Below, one piece after another: positions 16,325 through 24,267 of a DNA stretch of 49,008 nt (within the stretch, counting starts at the first letter, position 1; the number at the start of each line of letters is the position of its first letter). The position numbers and the translations under genes are program-made. The notes below the pieces were generated by a model. It had not been told where the DNA came from. It searched no databases and saw only the letters and a list, made by a program, of their open reading frames with translations. Source of the DNA: Alkalihalobacterium sp048323755 (GTDB lineage: Bacteria; Bacillota; Bacilli; Bacillales; Bacillaceae_F); assembly GCF_048323755.1 (NCBI RefSeq), contig NZ_JBLWFS010000029.1:1-49008 (forward strand), given 5' to 3'.

Positions 16325-16648
16325 TCAGTTTGAAATTTGACAGTTCGTCTTATTCGGACAGCCTTCATACTGACAGCTACCGATGGCTTGATAAATTGAA
16401 CACCAGGACCGCTTAGCGTAGCAAATAGGCACTCCTTGTTCATTTGCTTTCTTTTTTAAAACAGAAGATAAATTATGATTTATGTAATCCGTTAGAACGA
16501 GTACTAAATCAACGTGAGCTGGAATTTCCCTTTTCACTTGTTGAACTTTCCTTCCACTGACGTGAATAACTTCATTAAACCCTACCGTAGCTAATTTACT
16601 TGGAATTTTACCTAAATGATCGGCACCGACAATAAGAAGAGCAGACAC
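16325..16648 (-). CDS. DUF2325-domain protein with cysteine-rich tail
   Basis: 107 residues. The sequence SALLIVGADHLGKI...GFNEVIHVSGRK...DLVLVLTDYINHNLSS matches the DUF2325 family, a small alpha/beta fold of unknown function. The C-terminal tail has four cysteines spaced C-x8-C-x4-C-x5-C after SW, which could bind a metal or iron-sulfur cluster; that is inference. The frame opens with ATG at 16666, but AAGGAGG lies inside those codons, and the GTG at 16648, eight nt later, gives the family N-terminus. Two Fur-box-like sequences lie upstream and the 164-residue gene follows by 16 nt. Confidence 0.8.
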   Translation of the reverse strand: MSALLIVGADHLGKIPSKLATVGFNEVIHVSGRKVQQVKREIPAHVDLVLVLTDYINHNLSSVLKKKANEQGVPICYAKRSWCSIYQAIGSCQYEGCPNKTNCQISN

Positions 16649-16675
16649 ACTTAATTCCTCCTTCATATTTTCAAT

Positions 16676-16690
16676 TGATAATAATTTTCA
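16676..16690. promoter_or_regulatory. Second Fur-box-like site upstream of DUF2325 gene
   Basis: TGATAATAATTTTCA differs from the 7-1-7 Fur consensus TGATAATNATTATCA at one position. It lies between the promoter and the start codon. Confidence 0.65.
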
Positions 16691-16704
16691 TTTTCACTAC
16701 CCTT

Positions 16705-16734
16705 ATTTTAATTGATAATGATTATCGGTGTCAA
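16705..16734 (-). promoter_or_regulatory. Fur-controlled sigma-A promoter of the DUF2325 pair
   Basis: On the reverse strand TTGACA (16729-16734), an 18-bp spacer and TAAAAT (16705-16710). The spacer holds the Fur box TGATAATGATTATCG (plus strand 16713-16727), one mismatch from consensus. Fur bound there would block RNA polymerase when iron is plentiful. The layout matches the fbpA promoter. Confidence 0.85.
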
Positions 16735-16751
16735 CGTATTTACAAAAAAGT

Positions 16752-18608
16752 AATCGAGTAGAGGGAAAATAATATGATTATTTTCGCCCCTCTCACAACA
16801 CCGTACGTACGGTTCTCGTATACGGCGTTTCAATTTATATTACAGTGTGTACTTTTAGGTAACGTTCCAAGGCAGAGGGAATTCCCCTCTGCTTTAGTCT
16901 TTTGTTTGAAAGTGCTCTCTGAACTACTTTCGATAATCCTATATATCGGTAGCCTTTTCGGCAAAAGGTTAATCCTTTCGCCTCTTCTTTTGGAATTCCT
17001 AGTTTAATTAGCGATTTAATTTGCTTTCTCGGTACCTTCCATTGTTTCCATATGATTACCCTAATTCTTGAGCGTAACTTCTCATCAATACGAGTCATTA
17101 CCTTTTTCATATTTGATATTCTAAAGTAATTTACCCATCCGAATATGACTTGTTTCAATTTCAATATTCGGTAGTCTAACGGAATACTCCAGTTTCGCTT
17201 TGTCAATAGTCGAAGTTTCCTTTGAAATTTCTGTACAGAAGTTTGGTGTGGTTTCACTTGATATCTACTATTTTTAAAATCGTAATAATATCCAAAACCT
17301 AAGAGTTTTAAATCTTTTGGACGAGATACCTTACTCTTTTCGGCATTAACTATCAACCCTAGTTTCTCTTCTATAAATCTCACGATTGATTTCATGACTC
17401 TGATCGCTGCTTTTTCGCTCTTCACAAAGATAATTGCGTCATCAGCGTATCTCACGAATCGAAGTCCTCTATTCTCTAGTTCCTTATCGAGTTCGTTCAA
17501 CATGATATTACTTAGTAGTGGGCTTAGGTTGCCACCCTGTGGTGTTCCTACTGGTGTTTCTTCATATCTTCCCTTCACCATTACTCCACTGACTAAGTAT
17601 TTTCTGATTAGCGAGATGACATCTCCATCGTCGATTGTGTTGGAGATGATTCGTATGAGTTTATCGTGATGGACTGTATCGAAGAATCTTTCTAGGTCAA
17701 TGTCTACCACCCAATCGTGTCCGTCATTTAGAAATTCCAAACTTTTTATAATCGCCATCTCACAGCTTCTTTTTGGTCTAAAGCCATAACTGAATTCACT
17801 GAACTGCTTCTCAAATATCGGACTGAGTATTTGATGAATGGCTTGTTGAACTACCCTATCCACTACTGTTGGTATTCCCAATTTGCGCATCTTGCCATTA
17901 TCTTTTGGGATTTCCACTCTTAAGGCAGCTTGTGGTTGGTATTTTCTTGTTCTGATGCGCTGGCGTAGTTCATCTTTGTTCTCTTTCAGATATTGCTTTA
18001 GTTCGTCAACTGTTACTCCATCGACCCCACTTGCACCTTTATTTTTATAAACACGTAAGTAGGCTTCATTCATATTTTGATTACTTAGAATCTGTTCTAA
18101 AAGTTCCACACTCGTTTCTCCTTCCCTCTCACGTAGTAAGTGATAGCTCCATTTTGGTTATCCTTTGAGATACGCTCATACTTTCACCATTAACACATTC
18201 GGAGTTCGTCGCTTACGCATTCGTGGCGTTGAAACACTATAAATTGTTCAGCCCTTCATGATATAAAATCATTACTATGGCTTCTGCTGACTTCTTGCGA
18301 CTAACCTTTTCCGACTGTACTTCTGTACATTCGCAAGACCTCCCAGGGTAAGACAACTATCTTTCCTCTTTTACTCGCCTGATTTACACTAGAAAGTTAC
18401 GCACATCATTGGACTTTGACTTGTTGTGGAGCCTTATCCCTTTATAGTGCCTTAGTATCAGATTTCTGTTCGTCGAGCCAAGATTTTATTCCACGCTTCC
18501 TCCAGCCCTTACCTCACGATAAGTACCTTGCGCTTCCTTAGTGGTTGGTGATGTGTACCCCCACAGTGGACTTTCACCACCTAGATAGTTGCCATGCCTG
18601 GCACACAC
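16752..18608 (-). mobile_element. Group II intron, probably class C
   Basis: About 1,857 nt from a 5' GTGTG (18608) to about 16752. The 5' end follows the T-run of a rho-independent terminator without a gap, the insertion habit of class C introns. Near the 3' end, 16799-16827 folds as domain V with a 5' CGC triad, a two-nt CG bulge and TACG/CGTA inner pairs; a domain VI hairpin follows (about 16757-16793). The encoded reverse transcriptase lies in domain IV. The 3' boundary is uncertain by a few bases. The intron does not interrupt a gene. Confidence 0.85.
16835..18109 (-). CDS. ltrA: Group II intron reverse transcriptase/maturase
   Basis: 424 residues. Reverse-transcriptase motifs are intact: KNKGASGVDG (RT0/1), PKDNGKMRKLGIPTVVDRVVQQA, FSEFSYGFRPKRS, VVDIDLERFFDTV, GTPQGGNLSPLLSN and the catalytic YADD. 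A maturase (X) domain follows (about 310-400, FGWVNYFRI). No HNH endonuclease domain is visible, which fits class C introns. The protein should help the intron splice and insert by target-primed or replication-primed reverse transcription. It appears complete, so the intron may be active. Confidence 0.93.
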   Translation of the reverse strand: MELLEQILSNQNMNEAYLRVYKNKGASGVDGVTVDELKQYLKENKDELRQRIRTRKYQPQAALRVEIPKDNGKMRKLGIPTVVDRVVQQAIHQILSPIFEKQFSEFSYGFRPKRSCEMAIIKSLEFLNDGHDWVVDIDLERFFDTVHHDKLIRIISNTIDDGDVISLIRKYLVSGVMVKGRYEETPVGTPQGGNLSPLLSNIMLNELDKELENRGLRFVRYADDAIIFVKSEKAAIRVMKSIVRFIEEKLGLIVNAEKSKVSRPKDLKLLGFGYYYDFKNSRYQVKPHQTSVQKFQRKLRLLTKRNWSIPLDYRILKLKQVIFGWVNYFRISNMKKVMTRIDEKLRSRIRVIIWKQWKVPRKQIKSLIKLGIPKEEAKGLTFCRKGYRYIGLSKVVQRALSNKRLKQRGIPSALERYLKVHTVI

Positions 18609-18640
18609 AAAAAAAAACTCGCCGGTTGGCGAGCCTTTAT
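18609..18640 (-). terminator. Terminator that borders the group II intron
   Basis: Stem GGCTCGCC / GGCGAG (18618-18633), with nine Ts ending at 18609 on the reverse strand. The intron begins at the next base. It is the second terminator after fbpB. Confidence 0.85.
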
Positions 18641-18741
18641 GCGAATACAGTGGTGTAGTTGCAGCAACTATACTTAATTCTTAAAGTTGTTTACTACGTC
18701 GAATGTACTCCTTTGTTGGCAATTTATTTTTCTGAATATGC

Positions 18742-18820
18742 AAAAAGGCTGACTCCTAAAGCTTGTCTTTACTATCTCAACAACGAGACAGACAAACACT
18801 ATAGAGTCAGCCTTTCTTTT
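18742..18820 (-). terminator. First terminator after fbpB, long hairpin
   Basis: AAAGGCTGACTC pairs with GAGTCAGCCTTT across about 48 nt that can pair further (TTGTCT/AGACAA), followed by TTTTT on the reverse strand. The GGCTGAC core recurs. Confidence 0.7.
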
Positions 18821-18837
18821 ATTAAACAAACGTTTAT

Positions 18838-20523
18838 TTAATATTTTTTCAACAAGTATCGTAATGGAATAATCGATACGAGAATGATAATTAGAGCGGA
18901 TGGCGCAGCCAAGTAATAAAACGCCTCTTTTGCTTCAACATAGACCCGTACTGCTAACGTATCAAATCCTGGCGGGCGAAGCATAAGTGTTGCTGGCAGC
19001 TCCTTTATTGAACTAACAAATACAAGTGCCCCTCCAGCTAAAACGCCTGGCAGTATCGAAGGTAAAATAACTTTAAACATGACTTTCCAAGGTGGTTGTC
19101 CTAAACTTCGTGCTGCTTCATCGATCCTTGGCGAAACTAGACTTAATGATGCTTCCCCTGCTTGCATCGCTTGTGGCAAGAAACGGACAACAAAAGCGAG
19201 AGCTACCATATAGAATGTATTGTATAGAGCTGGGATGTGATTATTAAAGATAAAGATCATCCCTAAAGCAACAATTACACCAGGCAATGCATATCCTGCG
19301 TAACTCAACTTATCAATGGTACTTGATATCACCGACGGATAGCGAGACTTCAAATAGATAATCGGCAATGCTAAAATCATACACAATAAGGCCGCAAACC
19401 CTGAAACTCGCAAACTGTTCCAAGCAAATCCAAAAAATCGTTCATCAAGTGCACCCATGCCAATTCCAATAATGGACCAATACACGAGTACAGTAATCGG
19501 TAATAATACCGAAACAAAAAACACAGTACTTACAAAAAACAATGTCGGAACTTTCCACTTTCCTAACGATAAGATATCCGGCTCTTTAAATGTATTGGAT
19601 GTTTGATAATATTTGCTCTTCTTCCTTGTTTTCGCCTCAATCCATAATATTACGACTGTCAGTAATATAAGTACTAAACTTAAAACCGAAGCTGAAGCGG
19701 TATCGAAGCTGGCTCGTTGAAAATAAATGGCAGCTGTAAATGTAACATAACGCATCATCGCGATGGCACCAAAGTCAGATAAAACGTACAAGGATATAAG
19801 GATCGCACCCGCTCCAATTGCCGGCCGTAAAAACGGCAAATTAACTTTCCAAAAGATTTGTCGTGTGTTCATCCCTTGTGATCGAGCCACTTCTTCAAAA
19901 TTACGATTCATCTTTCGAAGTGACGCACTTGCAATTAAAAAGACATACGGGTACGTAAACATCGTTAAGACGAAGAAAACACCCCAAAATGAATAGATAT
20001 TTATCGGGTAATCACCAAGTAAATTCACTAACCATGGTGTATCGCGCCAAAAATCGCGGACCCACCCCGTCGGCCCAAAGACGATTATATAGGTCATTGC
20101 TCCAACGTATGGAGGAATAACGAGCGGAAGTGCCAGTAACCACATCCACATTTTACGTCCAGGTACATCTGTTCGAACTACAATCCATGCTAGGGATACT
20201 CCAATTATAACCGCACAAACCGTAACTGCTACTGTAAGTGAGAGGGTGTTCCACAATAATTGCGGAATTCTTCCGTCTAAAAGTCTCACCCAGCTGTCTA
20301 CTCCAGCAAACATCGAACGCCATACAACATACAAAATCGGAATCGACATTAAAAGAGCTGTTATAAGTCCAAACATCAGCAAAACAGGCCCTGGTGGGTT
20401 ACCTCGCCAAATATCCATCCATTTTCTATTAAAAAAACGGAGAATGGTTGGAGAGCTTTGCTCTCCAACCTTAGCATTCTGATCGTTATTTAGTTCTTGT
20501 TTCTTACTAGATTTACTGCCCAT
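18838..20523 (-). CDS. fbpB: FbpB-type iron(III) ABC transporter permease
   Basis: 561 residues with about twelve membrane helices in two similar halves. Each half has the EAA loop that docks the ATPase: EVARSQGMNTRQIFWKVNLP in the first, DEAARSLGQPPWKVMFKVILP in the second. Double-length permeases of this kind serve the Fbp/Afu iron(III) uptake systems. A TTG at 20538 contains the Shine-Dalgarno sequence, so the ATG at 20523 is preferred. It follows fbpA by about 35 nt and is in the same Fur-controlled transcript; two terminators follow. Confidence 0.9.
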   Translation of the reverse strand: MGSKSSKKQELNNDQNAKVGEQSSPTILRFFNRKWMDIWRGNPPGPVLLMFGLITALLMSIPILYVVWRSMFAGVDSWVRLLDGRIPQLLWNTLSLTVAVTVCAVIIGVSLAWIVVRTDVPGRKMWMWLLALPLVIPPYVGAMTYIIVFGPTGWVRDFWRDTPWLVNLLGDYPINIYSFWGVFFVLTMFTYPYVFLIASASLRKMNRNFEEVARSQGMNTRQIFWKVNLPFLRPAIGAGAILISLYVLSDFGAIAMMRYVTFTAAIYFQRASFDTASASVLSLVLILLTVVILWIEAKTRKKSKYYQTSNTFKEPDILSLGKWKVPTLFFVSTVFFVSVLLPITVLVYWSIIGIGMGALDERFFGFAWNSLRVSGFAALLCMILALPIIYLKSRYPSVISSTIDKLSYAGYALPGVIVALGMIFIFNNHIPALYNTFYMVALAFVVRFLPQAMQAGEASLSLVSPRIDEAARSLGQPPWKVMFKVILPSILPGVLAGGALVFVSSIKELPATLMLRPPGFDTLAVRVYVEAKEAFYYLAAPSALIIILVSIIPLRYLLKKY

Positions 20524-20558
20524 TATGCTCTCTCCCAATTGTTGAAAAAATTAAGTTA

Positions 20559-21668
20559 TTATCTAAGCTCTAGATCTAAACCTGCAGCTTCAATAAGACC
20601 TTTCGTATCTTCAAAATATTGACCTAACTCTTTTAACGGCATAGCGTGTAAATTTAACTCAGATACCTTTACAGCATTTGCATATGGAGGCTCTAGATCA
20701 GGGTTAATTGGTACTTCTAGAGATTCGCCAACAAACGCTAATTGATTTTCTTCTTGTAATAACCACTCGATAAATACTAGTGCGTTATCAGCATTAGGAC
20801 CACCTTTTACAAGGCCAACTCCACCTGCATTAGTAATCGTACCCATTTGACCTTCTCCTTGGTCATTGTAGATGAACCCTACATTGTTATCAGTTGGTTC
20901 TTCTAATTGTTGGTGGTAGTAGTAGTTGTTAACTAAACCAAATGCAAGCTCACCAGCACCTACAGCTTGACGAATGTCACCGTGACCGCTATAAATTCCA
21001 CCAGCGTTTTCTTTGATAGCTTCAATCCACTCAGATGTTTTCTCGTCGCCCCACTCATAACGTAATGCTGATACGTTACCAATCATACCACCATTTCCTC
21101 CACGAGTAATAGCAAATTGTCCTTTATATTTATCGTCCATTAACTCTTCCATTGTCTTAGGCATTTCTTCTTCTGTAATCATATCTTTGTTATAAATGAA
21201 ACCACGTGCTCTTGTAGATAATGCAATCCAAGAGTTGTCATCCGCACGGAATTGTGCGTCAATTGAGTCATAACCTGGCACATTGTGCCCTTCTAATAAA
21301 TCTTCCATACGTAAGTACTCTAAGTTACCGATATCATTTGTAATGAAAACGTCAGCTTGAACATTTCCAGCTTCTTCTTTAATTTGAAGAGCATCTGCTT
21401 CATGTAAAGGTAAAACTTCAATTCCTGTTTCTTCAGCAAACTTATCTAGTAAAGGTTGCACGAATTTCTCATTACGTGCTGAGTATACTACAAGTTGCCC
21501 ACCTAATTCTACTACTTCTTCTTGATCTTCTTGTTGCTCTTCTTGTGGTTGTTCCCCACCTGTTTCTGGTTCTGTTTGAGTTTCTTCTTGACTACCGCAA
21601 GCGGCTGCTACAAACACTAATGCAAGTGCCATCATAGTAAGCATTAAAAGTTTTAATGATTTCTTCAT
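20559..21668 (-). CDS. fbpA: FbpA-type iron(III)-binding lipoprotein
   Basis: 369 residues. Signal peptide with lipobox VAAACG (Cys24), then a linker of about 30 residues rich in Glu and Gln, then an extracellular solute-binding domain beginning GGQLVVYSARNEKFVQPLL. The motif NNYYYH supplies the tyrosines that hold iron in FbpA-type proteins, and GGVGLVKGGPNADNAL is another family motif. It captures ferric iron and passes it to FbpB. The acidic linker is longer than usual, perhaps reflecting a high-pH or saline habitat. Its promoter carries a Fur box. Confidence 0.93.
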   Translation of the reverse strand: MKKSLKLLMLTMMALALVFVAAACGSQEETQTEPETGGEQPQEEQQEDQEEVVELGGQLVVYSARNEKFVQPLLDKFAEETGIEVLPLHEADALQIKEEAGNVQADVFITNDIGNLEYLRMEDLLEGHNVPGYDSIDAQFRADDNSWIALSTRARGFIYNKDMITEEEMPKTMEELMDDKYKGQFAITRGGNGGMIGNVSALRYEWGDEKTSEWIEAIKENAGGIYSGHGDIRQAVGAGELAFGLVNNYYYHQQLEEPTDNNVGFIYNDQGEGQMGTITNAGGVGLVKGGPNADNALVFIEWLLQEENQLAFVGESLEVPINPDLEPPYANAVKVSELNLHAMPLKELGQYFEDTKGLIEAAGLDLELR

Positions 21669-21718
21669 TGCGTATGTTTCCCCCCATAAATATGTAACTT
21701 TTTATTTTGTAGTTGGAA

Positions 21719-21733
21719 TGAAATTCATTCTCA
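21719..21733. promoter_or_regulatory. Weaker Fur-box-like site downstream of the fbpA promoter
   Basis: TGAAATTCATTCTCA matches the 7-1-7 Fur consensus at 11 of 14 positions and lies in the fbpA leader, 46 bp from the stronger box. Confidence 0.5.
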
Positions 21734-21751
21734 ATCTCAGCTACAATTCGT

Positions 21752-21780
21752 AGTATAGTGCAATTGATAATCATTGTCAA
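21752..21780 (-). promoter_or_regulatory. Fur-controlled sigma-A promoter of fbpAB
   Basis: TTGACA (21775-21780), a 17-bp spacer and TATACT (21752-21757) on the reverse strand. The Fur box TGATAATCATTGTCA (plus strand 21765-21779) overlaps the -35 box and spacer with one mismatch to consensus. Confidence 0.88.
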
Positions 21781-21859
21781 CAGACTTTTCAAAAAAAGAT
21801 TTTAGTTCTGTAGAAAGTTACAACTATGTGGCGAAAAAATCGCGAAGCGCAGAAGAAAA

Positions 21860-21913
21860 GCCCGCTAATCCGCAAGATAGATACCGATACCTATCGTTTG
21901 CGAAAAAGCGGGC
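21860..21913 (-). terminator. Terminator of fbpC
   Basis: Outer arms GCCCGCT / AGCGGGC with inner pairs between TCGCAAACGATAG and CTATCTTGCGGA, then TTTTCTTCT on the reverse strand. It separates fbpC from fbpAB. Confidence 0.75.
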
Positions 21914-21944
21914 ACTTTATGAGTCAGTCCAGCATATTATTTAA

Positions 21945-23000
21945 TTAATCTACTAAAGCTACTAATTCTGGAGTTATATCAAATGTCACTACACTCCCGA
22001 TTTCAATGTCTTGTTCGATCGGTGCATAGATAACCATCGGCTCATTAGATGGGTGATCTGATTGTAAACGGACATGTACTTCTTGGTATTCACCGCTGTA
22101 TGTAACTCGCTCTACCATACCAGCATAACGTCCTTCCTCGGCAAGACGGCAGCCTTCAGGGCGAATCGATACCATAACATTATCCATTGTTTTATCGGAT
22201 TGCTGCGGTAAACAAACACGGCCAATATGCGTTTCAACATGTTTTAAATCCGGACATAAAGTCCCAGAAATTAAATTGGTTTTACCGACAAATTGAGCTA
22301 CAAAGCAGTTTTTTGGACAACGATACATTTCCCTAGGAGCAGCAATTTGCTGGATAACTCCTTCATTCATAACAACAACTCGGTCAGACACCGCAAAAGC
22401 ATCTTTTTGGTCATGGGTTACAATGATCGCCGTTGCTTTTGCTTTTCTTAGAATATTCGTTACATCATAGCGCATTTTCTCTCTTAGACCAGCATCTAAG
22501 TTACTAAATGGCTCATCCATTAAAATCACTTTAGGTTTTGGTGCTAATGCACGTGCTAATGCAACACGTTGTTGTTGCCCTCCCGATAATTCGCTTGGTA
22601 AGCGGTGGCCAAAATCACCTAAGCCAACTAATTCCAGTACTTCTTGAGCACGTTTTTTCTTATCTCGGGTTTTCCATTTATTTAGACCAAATGTAACATT
22701 CTTTTCAATTGTAAGATGCGGAAACAAGGCATAGTCTTGAAACACCATCCCTATCCCTCTTTTTTCTGGAGGTAAAGAGCGGCGGTCATCATAAACAATC
22801 TCATCCCCAATACGAATTTCCCCTTTTGTCGGCTGTTCAAACCCTGCTAACATCCTTAAAGTAGTCGTTTTACCACAGCCACTCGGCCCTAATAGAGTAA
22901 TGATTTCACCCTCTAAAATCTCAAGATATAATTGGTCGACGGCAGGAGTAGCCGCTCTATTATAATATTTGGTAACGTTGTCAAACTGAATGAAGCTCAT
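21945..23000 (-). CDS. fbpC: FbpC-type iron(III) ABC transporter ATPase
   Basis: 351 residues. Walker A GPSGCGKTT, signature LSGGQQQRVALARAL, Walker B VILMDEPFSNLD and the switch histidine in IIVTHDQ are intact. The C-terminal 110 residues form a TOBE-like regulatory domain, as in FbpC. The ATG at 23000 has GGAGG six nt upstream. It lies upstream of fbpAB but has its own promoter, Fur box and terminator, so it is a separate iron-regulated unit. Confidence 0.93.
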   Translation of the reverse strand: MSFIQFDNVTKYYNRAATPAVDQLYLEILEGEIITLLGPSGCGKTTTLRMLAGFEQPTKGEIRIGDEIVYDDRRSLPPEKRGIGMVFQDYALFPHLTIEKNVTFGLNKWKTRDKKKRAQEVLELVGLGDFGHRLPSELSGGQQQRVALARALAPKPKVILMDEPFSNLDAGLREKMRYDVTNILRKAKATAIIVTHDQKDAFAVSDRVVVMNEGVIQQIAAPREMYRCPKNCFVAQFVGKTNLISGTLCPDLKHVETHIGRVCLPQQSDKTMDNVMVSIRPEGCRLAEEGRYAGMVERVTYSGEYQEVHVRLQSDHPSNEPMVIYAPIEQDIEIGSVVTFDITPELVALVD

Positions 23001-23033
23001 AGCTAACCTCCGATGCTCCTCAACTAAAAGCGA

Positions 23034-23048
23034 TGAGAATGATATTCA
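23034..23048. promoter_or_regulatory. Fur-box-like site upstream of fbpC
   Basis: TGAGAATGATATTCA lies between the predicted -10 and the start codon of fbpC. It matches the classic Fur sequence at 11 of 14 positions. Confidence 0.7.
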
Positions 23049-23056
23049 TTGTTAAA

Positions 23057-23086
23057 ATTTTAGCATAGGAAAAGCCCAAGCGTCAA
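23057..23086 (-). promoter_or_regulatory. Putative sigma-A promoter of fbpC
   Basis: TTGACG (23081-23086), an 18-bp spacer and TAAAAT (23057-23062) on the reverse strand. The Fur box begins just downstream of the -10. Confidence 0.65.
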
Positions 23087-23112
23087 TGAAAAGACGTATA
23101 ACTTACTAGGAT

Positions 23113-24267
23113 TTATCGGCCAATCTTCCTCTTATCATACTTACCACGCTGACCTGTATTGGAAATATTAAAGGTGACATCAATGTTAAATTGAGCATTA
23201 CGCCACCCTGTCTTGTTCCAGTTTAACGTTTCAAAATACGTCGGGGCCGTCGCCCAAACCCGATGCCCTAACAACCACGGTTCAACATTAATTTCTTGCA
23301 TCTTAGCAGTCGTTCGCTCTATCTCTCCCTTTAATTCTTTTTCCATTTTTGTTTCTAACTTTGATATGAATTCTAAATCAGTAAGTTCCTTTACCGTCGC
23401 AACATCAATAATCTCAGCATCACCTTTGACATCTATTTGAAAGTTGACGGGTTTTGATTTTTTATAATCAATATTTGCTCTTAAATTCATTCGGGTCAAT
23501 GACACCGTTGTCTTAATTCCATTATGATCCAACACCGTAGTGTAATTCATCGAACTAATTTCATTGTCATGTAATAACTCACTAATCCCAACCTCACGTT
23601 CGAGAAGTTTCCCAGCCATTTTATAATCTTCAAAGACTGCCATCCCGTCGATTTCCATTTGATCTCCTTTCGATCTCGCTAATGGTAATGATGCGGCTCC
23701 AGAAATCATATTACTATCACGCAGGAACTCAAATAGTTTCACACCTTGAGCTCTTGCAACTTTTTGATCGGCATCAAAAAAACGACTTAAATATAGGGCA
23801 GGTAATTGAACGAGTGGCGATTCTCTTTTTATAAAGTCTGTGGCTAATTCTTCTTCAACGACCAATAGGTACACTTGGTTGGCCACTGTTGTTTCCCGGT
23901 CCAAAAAATTAATTACTTTCTCGAGGTCCTCTCTTGCAATGGCTTCAGAGATGGCTACGGCTTTTAAGTGACCAAAAAAGAGAACAGTCGGGGTCAGTGA
24001 CTCAATTTTTACAATTGCATCCCAAATCGTATCTGCTTCTTCATGAAAGGCTTCAAATTCTTGACCGCCTGGTGCCGCCTCTACCCCTTGTCCAATTCCT
24101 TCCGTGAGAATGGGTAATTGAACGGTGACCGCATAACTCTTTTCTTCTCCTTTATCAATCGCCATGCCAACAATCATCGAGCGTTGGTCTAACTCCCTCG
24201 AGTCCGGAACACATCCATTACAAATGACAAGTAATATAATTATTAATAGAAGGCGTTTAACTTTCAT
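23113..24267 (-). CDS. Ger(x)C-family spore germination lipoprotein
   Basis: 384 residues, the C subunit of a GerA-type germinant receptor. Signal peptide with lipidation at Cys19 (ICNGC) and the family opening CVPDSRELDQRSMIVGMAIDKG. Domains 1-3 of GerC fill the rest. C subunits are anchored on the outer face of the spore inner membrane and are needed for receptor function. The start overlaps the B-subunit gene by 11 nt. The germinant cannot be inferred. Confidence 0.92.
   Translation of the reverse strand: MKVKRLLLIIILLVICNGCVPDSRELDQRSMIVGMAIDKGEEKSYAVTVQLPILTEGIGQGVEAAPGGQEFEAFHEEADTIWDAIVKIESLTPTVLFFGHLKAVAISEAIAREDLEKVINFLDRETTVANQVYLLVVEEELATDFIKRESPLVQLPALYLSRFFDADQKVARAQGVKLFEFLRDSNMISGAASLPLARSKGDQMEIDGMAVFEDYKMAGKLLEREVGISELLHDNEISSMNYTTVLDHNGIKTTVSLTRMNLRANIDYKKSKPVNFQIDVKGDAEIIDVATVKELTDLEFISKLETKMEKELKGEIERTTAKMQEINVEPWLLGHRVWATAPTYFETLNWNKTGWRNAQFNIDVTFNISNTGQRGKYDKRKIGR

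Noticed and set aside
16309..16443. N-terminal extension of the 164-residue protein
   Set aside because: It lies in the end of the DUF2325 gene in another frame, and a good start with AAGGTG exists at 16308.
16835..18109. Retron or diversity-generating reverse transcriptase
   Set aside because: The maturase domain and a fitting intron RNA on both sides identify a group II intron protein.
18656..18670. 15-bp dyad TAGTTGCAGCAACTA as an operator
   Set aside because: It lies between two terminators and no gene, so a regulatory role has no target; likely chance.
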